Assembly (NCBI GenBank): GCA_903822005.1
Contig: CAIJNL010000009.1
Span: 24,186 to 88,185, forward strand
Direction: 5' to 3'
From: an uncultured Nitrospiraceae bacterium
GTDB lineage: Bacteria; Nitrospirota; Thermodesulfovibrionia; Thermodesulfovibrionales; Dissulfurispiraceae
Length of the DNA: 64,000 nucleotides
In this document: positions 48,219-55,904 of the stretch, in pieces
How the letters are laid out: each line of letters begins with the position of its first letter
Position numbering within the stretch: the first letter of the stretch is position 1
The notes under the pieces: model-generated
What the model was told of the DNA's origin: nothing
Databases searched by the model: none
Seen by the model: only the letters and a program-made list of their open reading frames with translations
Made by a program: the position numbers and the translations under genes

Positions 48219-48986
48219 ATGGTTTTTTATTATGCGTTTAGACGACACACTTTAATTGGCGGAGGATATTATCTGAGGAATTTATTTCTATTTATAGTTT
48301 TTCCCCTCTTGATGTCATTGGCGTCACCGTCTTTAGCGCAGGTTCCATCAAGTTCAAGGTCGACAGAGGCAATAAACAGGGTGAAACCAAAGCTTGAAAA
48401 GGAATTAGAAGCAAAAAAAATAAAATACGGATCTGCGATATTTATCAGAATATTTAAGGAATCAGAAGAATTAGAGGTCTGGGTAAAGAATGAGAATCTT
48501 TTTCAGAAGTTCAAGACCTTTAAAATATGCACATATGGCTCGGAAGGTTTTGGCCCCAAGGAAAAGGATGGTGATGGAAAGGCGCCAGAGGGATTTTATA
48601 CGGTTTCTGCCCGAGACATGAATCCTGTCAGTAATTTTCATCTTTCATTCAATCTCGGCTATCCAAATGAATATGATAAGTCGCATAGAAGAACAGGAAG
48701 TGCTTTAATGGTACATGGGCGTTGCGTTTCAATAGGCTGCTATGCAATGACAGATGCTGGGATTGAGGAGATTTATGCATTGGCTGATGGAGCGTTAAGG
48801 GCGGGGCAACGATCCTTTATGGTCCATATATTTCCTTATCGCATGACGGATGAAAATATGAAAAAAAATCATTCTCACAAGTGGATTGACTTTTGGAGGA
48901 ACCTGAAAGCGGGTTATGACTATTTTGAAGAAAAGCACATCCCTCCTGAAATTAAAGTTAAGGATAAAATATACGTATTTGAATGA
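48219..48986 (+). CDS. YafK-like murein L,D-transpeptidase family protein
   Basis: A protein of up to 255 residues with the YkuD catalytic motif in the form ALMVHGRCVSIGCYAMTD, which contains the His and the Cys nucleophile. Upstream are IFIRIFKESEELEVWVK and FKICTYGSEGFGPKEKDGDGKAPEGFYTV, typical of the YafK/DpaA subgroup that cuts or forms peptidoglycan crosslinks and lipoprotein attachments. The ATG at 48219 has a ribosome-like AGAGGA almost touching it. A CTG at 48273 has GGAGG at ideal seven-base spacing and would begin exactly at the signal peptide (RNLFLFIVFPLLMSLASPSLAQ). Which is used is open. Confidence 0.8.
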   Translation: MVFYYAFRRHTLIGGGYYLRNLFLFIVFPLLMSLASPSLAQVPSSSRSTEAINRVKPKLEKELEAKKIKYGSAIFIRIFKESEELEVWVKNENLFQKFKTFKICTYGSEGFGPKEKDGDGKAPEGFYTVSARDMNPVSNFHLSFNLGYPNEYDKSHRRTGSALMVHGRCVSIGCYAMTDAGIEEIYALADGALRAGQRSFMVHIFPYRMTDENMKKNHSHKWIDFWRNLKAGYDYFEEKHIPPEIKVKDKIYVFE

Positions 48987-49124
48987 ACTAACGGGTACGT
49001 TTGAACACCTGAATGTACATTTCGGGCAGGACCACAAATCATCAAATTGACAATCAGAATCTGCAACAATTAACCTTTAATAGGCATGGAATCATAAAAT
49101 ATAGATGTTATGGGAGTAACTGAC

Positions 49125-49499
49125 ATGAGAGATAATTGTGATATAGGCAAGTTCAGGACGAAGGGAAAAGTTTTCGTTCTGATCATATTCATTTTTGCAG
49201 CGATTACGCCGATATGGAATGCGCGACAGGCGGAGGCTGCAAGACCATACTCTGAAATTAAAGTTATTTTGTATATGACCGACTGGTGTTACAACTGCAT
49301 GCATGCACGTGAACAGCTTAAGTCTCTTGGTGTCCAGTTGGTCGAGTACAACGTGGAGAAAGACAAGGACAAAGAGTGGGAAAGCATAGAAAAATCCGGG
49401 AGACGCGGCGTTCCAGTCATAGATATAGAGGGTATTATAATACCCGGCTATATACCTGAGCGTATCACAGGTGCGGTGGAGATGAAGCGGAATCAATAG
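49125..49499 (+). CDS. Exported glutaredoxin-like thiol protein
   Basis: A 124-residue protein with a signal anchor (VFVLIIFIFAAITPIWNARQAEA) followed by a thioredoxin-fold domain of glutaredoxin type. ILYMTDWCYNCMHAREQLKSLGVQLVEYNVEKD has a CxxC active site, and RRGVPVIDIEGIIIPGY supplies the cis-Pro and glutathione-loop region. It probably acts on periplasmic thiols. The ATG at 49125 has GGGAG eight bases upstream; an ATG at 49110 overlaps that site. Confidence 0.75.
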   Translation: MRDNCDIGKFRTKGKVFVLIIFIFAAITPIWNARQAEAARPYSEIKVILYMTDWCYNCMHAREQLKSLGVQLVEYNVEKDKDKEWESIEKSGRRGVPVIDIEGIIIPGYIPERITGAVEMKRNQ

Positions 49500-49636
49500 C
49501 TAATCCGTTCAGATCAATTTTACATGCTAAGCAAGCGATACACCTTTTTGACCTTAGGGTCAGCTATGACAATTGTTATTCAGGTCTCGCCGTTGTTGCT
49601 GAGGTGGCAGGCTTCAGAATCGAGCAATAAAGAATT

Positions 49637-50446
49637 TTATATATACTCGCTCAAAATCTTGATAGAAGAATAGAATATTATAAGATTTAGTATCAGCTGA
49701 AACCATCTCTGCGGAATCTTTGGAAAGACCAGGTTGCCGATTACCATTCCTGCCAGCACTGCGGGGACCAACAGGGGGGCCATCCTGTACACTGTGGGAC
49801 TTATGTTGCCTGTAAAATAATTAGCCAGAAGCGTAATCAGGCAAATAACGATGAAGAAGCCAAGAGTCGTGCTCCTGGCGGCCTCTTTGTCCATATTCAC
49901 AACACTGAAATATACGGTCAGCGGGATCCCCGGCATGCCTATGCTTGGGCCGAAAAAGCCGGCCACTGAGCCGACGAACAGCTGCGTTACTCCTACACGC
50001 CCCGAAAACCCCTGGCGCAGTTCACTCATGCTCCATGAGGCCGGTGATTCCTTTGTTATCCTGAATGTGGCGGTGCTGTCCATCAGCTTCCAGTTTTCTC
50101 TGATCTTGTAAAGAGAGAAGGACGATATCGATAAAAGTGAAATGCCCACTATAAACTTAAGAGTGTATATGCTTGCCACTGAAAAAAGCCACAACCCGAA
50201 GGGTGCCCCTATGGCGCTTCCTATCACGAAATTCAGGAACATCTGCGGATGCACCTTGTGCCAGTGCCTCAGTATTATTATTATCTGGCAGATGAGAGAA
50301 AGGAAAAAGGTTATCAGCACGGTGTCTTTTACATCGAGTATTGAAAGCAGGAAAGGCGTGGCTACCATCACAAAGCCAACGCCGGCAACGGACTGAGAAA
50401 ATGAGGCGCAACCGATTATGATGCTGGCGTATAATATATCACTCAA
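49637..50446 (-). CDS. TauE/SafE family anion exporter (probable sulfite exporter)
   Basis: A 269-residue membrane protein with about eight helices and the TauE/SafE family pattern: an opening ASIIIGCASFSQSVAGVGFVMVATPFLLSILDVKD, then VGSVAGFFGPSIGMPGIPLTVYFSV at the second repeat. Members export sulfite or sulfoacetate in sulfonate-degrading bacteria. The start is a TTG with GGGAG nine bases before it. It lies 123 bases after the importer operon on the same strand, and its likely substrate, sulfite, is the product of the lyase encoded across the divergent promoter region. The family is secure; the sulfite role is inferred from context. Confidence 0.8.
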   Translation of the reverse strand: MSDILYASIIIGCASFSQSVAGVGFVMVATPFLLSILDVKDTVLITFFLSLICQIIIILRHWHKVHPQMFLNFVIGSAIGAPFGLWLFSVASIYTLKFIVGISLLSISSFSLYKIRENWKLMDSTATFRITKESPASWSMSELRQGFSGRVGVTQLFVGSVAGFFGPSIGMPGIPLTVYFSVVNMDKEAARSTTLGFFIVICLITLLANYFTGNISPTVYRMAPLLVPAVLAGMVIGNLVFPKIPQRWFQLILNLIIFYSSIKILSEYI

Positions 50447-50569
50447 TATTCAATTCTCCCGATTCAATCCGTAAAACAACCGGTCCGGCAGTGACTTTGT
50501 TCCGACAGTGCAGTGAACTCAGCGGCCACCCCTGAAGATACAACAGAATGCCATGCATCAAGAGCTTAT

Positions 50570-50764
50570 TTATCGTGAGGCTCCCATTATGATAAAGAGG
50601 ATTATGCTCACAAACATAAGGCCGTACCCTGAATAATGAAGAACGGAGACGATGCTTTGTGATACGCCTCTGGCGCGGGCCATGCTGCCACCTACAGATA
50701 AAACGGCCGCTGCAATGGCTGAGGCTATCATGATCTCACGCAGAGTATCTTGTGACACATTCAT
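50570..50764 (-). CDS. Small two-helix membrane protein at the end of the importer operon
   Basis: A 64-residue protein with two hydrophobic helices (IMIASAIAAAVLSVGGS and GYGLMFVSIILFIIMGASR). It lies 17 bases after the second ATPase gene on the same strand. The family is not recognised; by position it may be an accessory part of the importer or exporter. Confidence 0.5.
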   Translation of the reverse strand: MNVSQDTLREIMIASAIAAAVLSVGGSMARARGVSQSIVSVLHYSGYGLMFVSIILFIIMGASR

Positions 50765-50781
50765 TCAGGCACCACGGTAAT

Positions 50782-51663
50782 CTATTTTGCTTTTACTTCG
50801 GAATAGGCCTCGAGGAAGTCCGCAACAGCAGCGCCACTTCCGACAGAAAAAGCCTTCATCGCTTCTTCATGCAGAATCTCAAGCGCGTTTTGCTTGTAAT
50901 GCAGATATTCCTTTGTCACGAGGATCTTGAAGTCGCGTGGTCTCGGAAGGTCGATCTCAATGACCGTGCGTGCGCTGGCGGGTCTGTTGGTGAGTATGAT
51001 CAGCCGGTCAGCGAGGAAGATCGCTTCTTCAAGCTCTGAGGTAATAAACAGATTGGTCAGGTGGTTCTCTTCGAACAGTCTGACATAGTACTCCTGCATT
51101 AGCTCGCGTGTCATCGCATCGAGGCCCCTGAATGGCTCATCCATCATCATGATCTTGGGCCTGTTGATAAGTGCCCGCACCAGTTCGCAGCGGCGTTGCA
51201 TTCCCCCTGACAGCTGGAGAGGATATTTATCCCTGAACTCGGCCAAGCCGACTTTGTGCAGCAGGTGCATCGCTTCGTCCTCAAGTTCTTTTTTGTCTTT
51301 CTCTCCGCGTACCATCGGGCCATAGACAACATTCTGGAGCGTAGTCATCCAGGGGAAGAGCGCCGTTTCCTGAAATACTACCAGGCGGTCTTTGCCCGGG
51401 CCCTTTATAGGTGAGCCGTCTACTGTTATAGTGCCCGAATCAGGCGTCTCATATCCGGCAAGAAGATTGATCAGGGTCGTCTTGCCGCAGCCAGAGGGTC
51501 CGATGAGCACTGTGAGCTTGCCGCTTTCGAGTGTGAAAGTACAGTCATTTATGATCTGCTTGCGCAGCGGACCGATGCCAAAATATTTCGAGATTGCGCT
51601 AATCTGCATTTGTCCGCCCTGCATCTTGGAGCCGCTGCCAGCCGGGTTATGGTGCTCGTTCAT
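50782..51663 (-). CDS. Sulfonate/taurine-type ABC importer ATPase 1 (H-loop His replaced)
   Basis: A 293-residue nucleotide-binding subunit of the TauB/SsuB/NrtD type. Walker A GPSGCGKTT, Q-loop VVFQE, signature LSGGMQRR and Walker B IMMMDEP are intact. The switch position reads LFITSELEEAIFLAD where homologues have FITHD, so the H-loop His is Ser; the DNA codon is TCA. Its partner ATPase has the opposite defect (signature changed). I prefer the ATG at 51663, which has GAGGTGA eight bases upstream, over the one at 51681. It is the last ATPase in the operon after permease 2. Confidence 0.9.
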   Translation of the reverse strand: MNEHHNPAGSGSKMQGGQMQISAISKYFGIGPLRKQIINDCTFTLESGKLTVLIGPSGCGKTTLINLLAGYETPDSGTITVDGSPIKGPGKDRLVVFQETALFPWMTTLQNVVYGPMVRGEKDKKELEDEAMHLLHKVGLAEFRDKYPLQLSGGMQRRCELVRALINRPKIMMMDEPFRGLDAMTRELMQEYYVRLFEENHLTNLFITSELEEAIFLADRLIILTNRPASARTVIEIDLPRPRDFKILVTKEYLHYKQNALEILHEEAMKAFSVGSGAAVADFLEAYSEVKAK

Positions 51664-51693
51664 GGAATTTTCACCTCGCATTATATTGCGCCG

Positions 51694-52509
51694 CTAAATT
51701 ATCTTCAGCCATGGGGTCAGGCGGTTTCCAAGCATACGTATTACCGCGCTCGAGATATAGCCTGCTATTCCTATGCTTATCATGCCTATGACTATAACCG
51801 GATAATCGCCGGCCACATATGATTTCCAGGTTAAAAAACCGAGACCGGAGCGGCTGGCAATCATTTCTGCGGCCACAACGACTGCCCATGTTATACCCAT
51901 GCCAACGGTCATGCCTGTGAAAAGGCTTGGTAGTGTTGCAGGCAGGACTATGCGCCAGAAGATATCCTTATTGCTCGAACCGAGAGACTGGGCGGACCGT
52001 ATGTAGCGGACATCCACGTTTTTTACGCCGCCGAGGATATTGAGCACCATTGTAAAAAAAGCGCCCAAAAAGGTCACGAAGATAATACTCATCTCCGGGG
52101 TCGGCCAGAAGATTACCGCCATCGGCACCCATGCAAGCGGCGGAATGGGCCTGAGTATCTCCAGCGTGGGAAAAGTCAGGTCCCGGAAATTGCGGCTCAT
52201 TCCCATTATCAGGCCGAGAGGGATCCCGATTATCTGGGCAACGATAAAGCCCGACAGTACCCGGTCATAGCTGTATACCCAGCATTCCCAGTAGTCCTTA
52301 TCCTGTATCTGCGCCAGCAGCGAACTGAAAACCGAACTCGGTGCCGGTATCATGCCTATAATGGGCACTTCAAAACGAGCGCATAATTCCCATATAAAAC
52401 CGGTTGCTATTATAGCAACAATACCTCTTAGTGTCGTCTTGCTGAAAACAGCCTTGCGGAGTTTGCGAAGGTTTATTCCCATAAAAAAGACAGGTTTATT
52501 TTTTGTCAC
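51694..52509 (-). CDS. Sulfonate/taurine-type ABC importer permease 2
   Basis: A 271-residue inner-membrane permease of the BPD type I family, similar to TauC/SsuC. It has about six helices and the cytoplasmic EAA loop SLGSSNKDIFWRIVLPATLPSLFTG that docks the ATPase. The middle segment LEILRPIPPLAWVPMAVIFWP is typical of nitrate/sulfonate/taurine permeases. The GTG start has GGAGG seven bases before it. It lies 28 bases after ATPase 2 and 30 before ATPase 1. Confidence 0.9.
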   Translation of the reverse strand: MTKNKPVFFMGINLRKLRKAVFSKTTLRGIVAIIATGFIWELCARFEVPIIGMIPAPSSVFSSLLAQIQDKDYWECWVYSYDRVLSGFIVAQIIGIPLGLIMGMSRNFRDLTFPTLEILRPIPPLAWVPMAVIFWPTPEMSIIFVTFLGAFFTMVLNILGGVKNVDVRYIRSAQSLGSSNKDIFWRIVLPATLPSLFTGMTVGMGITWAVVVAAEMIASRSGLGFLTWKSYVAGDYPVIVIGMISIGIAGYISSAVIRMLGNRLTPWLKII

Positions 52510-52537
52510 AGTGTTGCCTCCTCAAACATGATCTCCA

Positions 52538-53431
52538 TCATGCCAGCTCTCTCTCTCCCGCCTCAAATGCCTTCTTCGCTTCCTCATGCACAGATTCAAT
52601 AGCTTCCTTTTTAAGTTCGAGGTAGTGTTCTGATGCGAGTATTCTGAAATCGCGCGGTCTGGGGAGATCAACATCTATAATTTTCTTTATCTTGCCGGGA
52701 CGCGTTGTCATGACTACAACCCTGGTCCCGAGAAAGATGGCCTCTTCAAGGTCATGCGTAATAAAGAAGACTGTTTTCCCGGACCTGTCATATACATCGA
52801 GCAGGTTCTTGTGCATGATTGTCTTTGTCAGCGCGTCCATCGCACGATATGGTTCATCCATAAGCAATATCTTTGGATCGTTCATCATTGCACGAGCTAT
52901 CTCGACGCGCCTCCGCATGCCGGATGAAATTTCACTTGGATAACTGTGCAGAATGCCCTGAAGTCCCATCTGGGCGAGTATATCTTCCGCAGCTTTTTTG
53001 GCTTTTGGCCCTGACATCTTGCCCTGTACTGAGGGCCCGAACACTACATTTTCGAGGACCGTATACCACGGGAAGAGGGCGCCCTGCTGGAAAACAACGA
53101 TGCGGTCCGCTCCTGGTTCGGCCTGCTTGTCTTTCGAACAGAGAAGTTCACCGTCAAGATCGATCTGGCCGGACGTTATGTCATGAAAGCCCGCTATAGC
53201 GTTCAGGAGAGTTGTTTTGCCGCATCCGGACGGGCCGACAATTACGCAAAACTCGCCCGCCTGTATTTCGAGTGAACAATCATCGAGGGCCAGTACATTG
53301 ACTCCGTCAGGGTCATAAGTTTTGGACACATTTCTTATGCTGATTTTCCCTGCGGTCTTTGCATCCGAGATCAATCCTGAAGCATTCGGCGGCGATTTAT
53401 GTTGTGTGTTTGTCATAGCTTTCCTCGTCAT
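52538..53431 (-). CDS. Sulfonate/taurine-type ABC importer ATPase 2 (signature motif altered)
   Basis: A 297-residue nucleotide-binding subunit. Walker A GPSGCGKTT, Q-loop VVFQQ, Walker B ILLMDEP and the H-loop FITHDLEEA are intact. The signature, however, reads EISSGMRRRVE in place of the usual LSGGM, so the first Gly is Ser. Paired with ATPase 1 this predicts one normal and one degenerate ATP site. The start overlaps the permease 1 stop by four bases (ATGA). Confidence 0.9.
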   Translation of the reverse strand: MTRKAMTNTQHKSPPNASGLISDAKTAGKISIRNVSKTYDPDGVNVLALDDCSLEIQAGEFCVIVGPSGCGKTTLLNAIAGFHDITSGQIDLDGELLCSKDKQAEPGADRIVVFQQGALFPWYTVLENVVFGPSVQGKMSGPKAKKAAEDILAQMGLQGILHSYPSEISSGMRRRVEIARAMMNDPKILLMDEPYRAMDALTKTIMHKNLLDVYDRSGKTVFFITHDLEEAIFLGTRVVVMTTRPGKIKKIIDVDLPRPRDFRILASEHYLELKKEAIESVHEEAKKAFEAGERELA

Positions 53432-54309
53432 GATGATTCACGTGTTTGCCATTTCATGAGGAGCGTCCCCACAAAACGAATTATTGCGCTGCTGGCCCAT
53501 CCGATTACGCCGAGTGTTACCATCGCTATGACGATGACAGGATACTGCACGAGGATGAAAGAGTTCCAGATGAGATAGCCGAGACCATACTCACCTGCAA
53601 GCATTTCACCGGCAACCAGCGAAAACCATGCGACGCCCATGCTGATCTGCAGCCCGGTGAAAATAAAAGGCATCGCACCCGGGATCACGACCCGGAAAAA
53701 GATATGACGCTCTTTTGCGCCGAGGCATCTTGCCGCCCGGAAATATGACTCATCGATAGATTCGACCCCGAGCAGCGTATTGAGAGTGGTTGCAAAGAAT
53801 GATGCAAGAAAGGTCAGATATATAATAGCCATCTCGCGTTCGGGCCACATCAGGATTGCCAGTGGCACCCAGGCAAGCATCGGGATGGGTCTTAGTATTT
53901 CCATGACCGGGAAGGTATAATCCTTAAATATTTTATTCCATCCCATGAAGAGGCCGAGCGTCACCCCCAGGACGGTAGCAAGTCCAAAAGCCTGAAGGAC
54001 GCGCAGTACGCTCCTCCAGATATGCCCGTAATATTCGGGCATGTAGATTGATATGCCATAGGACGGATCCTTGGAAACCCACTCCTTAAAGACACTGACA
54101 GGACCGGGCAGCTTCTCAAAACGTGGAAGCTGCCAGACCTCTGTAGTCAACCACCATAGAAGAATTAAAAGTGTAAGTCCGAGCAGTGTCAGGTAAGGCG
54201 TGGGGCTCTTCAGCCAGAGCTTTGTCCTGAAAAAGAAGAGGCTGATCGCGGACATCTGAATGTCCTGTGGCGCGATATTTCTTCCTTGTAATGTCTCTTC
54301 AGTCTGCAT
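53428..54309 (-). CDS. Sulfonate/taurine-type ABC importer permease 1
   Basis: A 293-residue permease paralogous to permease 2. It has an N-terminal cytoplasmic extension, about six helices, the segment MEILRPIPMLAWVPLAILMWPEREMAII and the EAA loop CLGAKERHIFFRVVIPGAMPFIFTG. Two different permeases in one operon with one binding protein suggest a heterodimeric channel. It lies 26 bases after the binding-protein gene. Confidence 0.9.
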   Translation of the reverse strand: MQTEETLQGRNIAPQDIQMSAISLFFFRTKLWLKSPTPYLTLLGLTLLILLWWLTTEVWQLPRFEKLPGPVSVFKEWVSKDPSYGISIYMPEYYGHIWRSVLRVLQAFGLATVLGVTLGLFMGWNKIFKDYTFPVMEILRPIPMLAWVPLAILMWPEREMAIIYLTFLASFFATTLNTLLGVESIDESYFRAARCLGAKERHIFFRVVIPGAMPFIFTGLQISMGVAWFSLVAGEMLAGEYGLGYLIWNSFILVQYPVIVIAMVTLGVIGWASSAIIRFVGTLLMKWQTRESS

Positions 54310-54335
54310 GAATCACCCCAGTCTTACTTTATTTC

Positions 54336-55445
54336 TTATTTAAACGGATCTGCTGACGCCGGCTGCCCGATAATTACGCCTATAGGCGACTTAAGTTTCT
54401 TTTCTTTGAGGATTTTCCGCGCGATTGAATCATCTATCGTGCCGGCGATTGGTGTGCCTATGTTCGTCCGTTTTTCTTTGTAAAGGAATGTATATACATC
54501 GTTTATATTCTTTATGATCTGCTTGTCAAAGACAAAGGGTTTCCATTCACGTTTCTTTGTGCCTCCCACTGCGGCAGGAATCTCTCCATAAATCGAATAC
54601 CAAAGTGCGCGTTTCGGCATGCCGGTCGCGTATTTGGCAACCATATCGATGACCTTGGCGTAGTTTTTGGGATCAACAAGATATTGCTGTGCCTCAAGCT
54701 CGGACTTGATCCATGCCTCGGCAAGTGCCGGATTCTGCTCTACGAAATCGGCACGCATGATAAGGATACCGAGATCCGGGTTTTTTACAGCGGTGCCGGT
54801 AGCAGCAATACGGACCAGTCCTTCGCCTACCAGGTCGCCAACGCGTGAAATGGTTGGTTCCCACATTGCTGCCGCATCCAGCTTATTTATGCGGAAGTTG
54901 CTGCCTATGACCTCTATTGACTGGTTGAGATACTCTTTTGGCTTGACTTTGTACTTGTCGAAAAGCATAAGCAGGTACTGGTCAGCCGCGCTGCCTTTTG
55001 GCGCTGCGACTATCTTGCCGTCAAGCCACCTGATTGCCTCTTCCTGGTTCTTGAACTTGGGCGCGTCTTTCCTGACCAGCAGCAGCGAGCAGCGCATGCC
55101 ATCGGACATCCCGAGACTCGCAACCATTTTCATCTTTGCCAGTTCCGGCTTTGTTGAGGCCATTGTTGCGGGCATGACGCTCATGTAACCGATATGGGCC
55201 TTCCCGGCCAGTAGGTTGTTCGATATTATCGATCCCTGCAGCGCCGGCTGGAATTCAACCTCGACTCCCTTGGGGAAATGTTTCTTCCATATCCCAAGTT
55301 CCTGATTCACAGCTACCTGATACGATATGGTATCGTAAGGCTGATATCCGACGATTACCTTCTCAATGGCCAATGCCGAACCCTGTGTGACAGCAACGCA
55401 CAACGCGACTGCCAACAACACTAACAACAATCTGCATTTCTTCAT
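54336..55445 (-). CDS. ABC importer substrate-binding protein, NMT1/TauA-like
   Basis: A 369-residue periplasmic binding protein with a Sec signal peptide (LLLVLLAVALCVAVTQGSALA). The mature start KVIVGYQPYDTISYQVAVNQELGIWKKHFPKGVEVEFQPALQGSIISNNLLAGKAHIGYM follows the NMT1/TauA pattern of nitrate, sulfonate and taurine binding proteins. It is the first gene of the importer operon, downstream of a sigma-54-type promoter. Isethionate is the likely ligand because of the neighbouring lyase; taurine or another small sulfonate is possible. Confidence 0.85.
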   Translation of the reverse strand: MKKCRLLLVLLAVALCVAVTQGSALAIEKVIVGYQPYDTISYQVAVNQELGIWKKHFPKGVEVEFQPALQGSIISNNLLAGKAHIGYMSVMPATMASTKPELAKMKMVASLGMSDGMRCSLLLVRKDAPKFKNQEEAIRWLDGKIVAAPKGSAADQYLLMLFDKYKVKPKEYLNQSIEVIGSNFRINKLDAAAMWEPTISRVGDLVGEGLVRIAATGTAVKNPDLGILIMRADFVEQNPALAEAWIKSELEAQQYLVDPKNYAKVIDMVAKYATGMPKRALWYSIYGEIPAAVGGTKKREWKPFVFDKQIIKNINDVYTFLYKEKRTNIGTPIAGTIDDSIARKILKEKKLKSPIGVIIGQPASADPFK

Positions 55446-55656
55446 TCCCGTAGCCTCCCCCTGATTTTATTTATTATATCGCTGCAAAGCGATACTGATT
55501 TGCCAGAAGTTTCAGCGTTTGTTCCAACGATCGCCTCCAATTGTTCCTGATGACGGAAGCAGAATCTTTGATCTCGAGCAAAAAAGAATACCCTTCAGAA
55601 TTGACGTAAGGGCCCGTTGAACTAGTATTGCATAAAAGTGCCATCTCCTTATTGTC

Positions 55657-55672
55657 AGCAAGATGAATGCCA
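55657..55672 (-). promoter_or_regulatory. Sigma-54 (-24/-12) promoter of the importer operon
   Basis: On the minus strand TGGCATTCATCTTGCT matches the sigma-54 consensus TGGCAC-N5-TTGCW at every position but one, with exact GG/GC spacing. The predicted start is near 55647, leaving a leader of about 200 bases. It lies about 125 bases from a set of inverted repeats, the usual enhancer distance. Confidence 0.75.
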
Positions 55673-55762
55673 CGGACTTAAATCGATGGTTTGTAGCGAA
55701 AAGTTGGCACTAGACCGTTTTTGAATCAGGCGATTCGCGATAATCCACCCGAAATACGCCTG

Positions 55763-55805
55763 CATGTCTGTATGGAAAAACAGACATGTCTGGATAACAA
55801 GACAT
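55763..55805. promoter_or_regulatory. Enhancer-like array of ATGTCTG/CAGACAT half-sites
   Basis: CATGTCTGT and ACAGACATG form a perfect 9-bp inverted repeat with an 8-base gap (55763-55788). The right arm continues into a perfect 12-base palindrome CAGACATGTCTG (55781-55792). A further pair ATGTCT/AGACAT with an 8-base gap spans 55786-55805. Such phased palindromes are typical upstream activator sites for a Fis-type HTH dimer, most simply the activator encoded alongside. Confidence 0.6.
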
Positions 55806-55904
55806 TTTTTGGGTCTACAGTGTATACTAAAGCCGAAATTTAGAGTGATAGCAAGCGAAGCATGCAGAGTCAGTGTTCCCCAACCTGAAACGGAGGTTGA
55901 ACAG

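Noticed and set aside
55630..55645. A second -24/-12-like sequence on the minus strand (TGGCAC ... GC)
   Set aside because: The GG to GC spacing is one base short, which normally kills sigma-54 promoters; the element at 55657-55672 has correct spacing.
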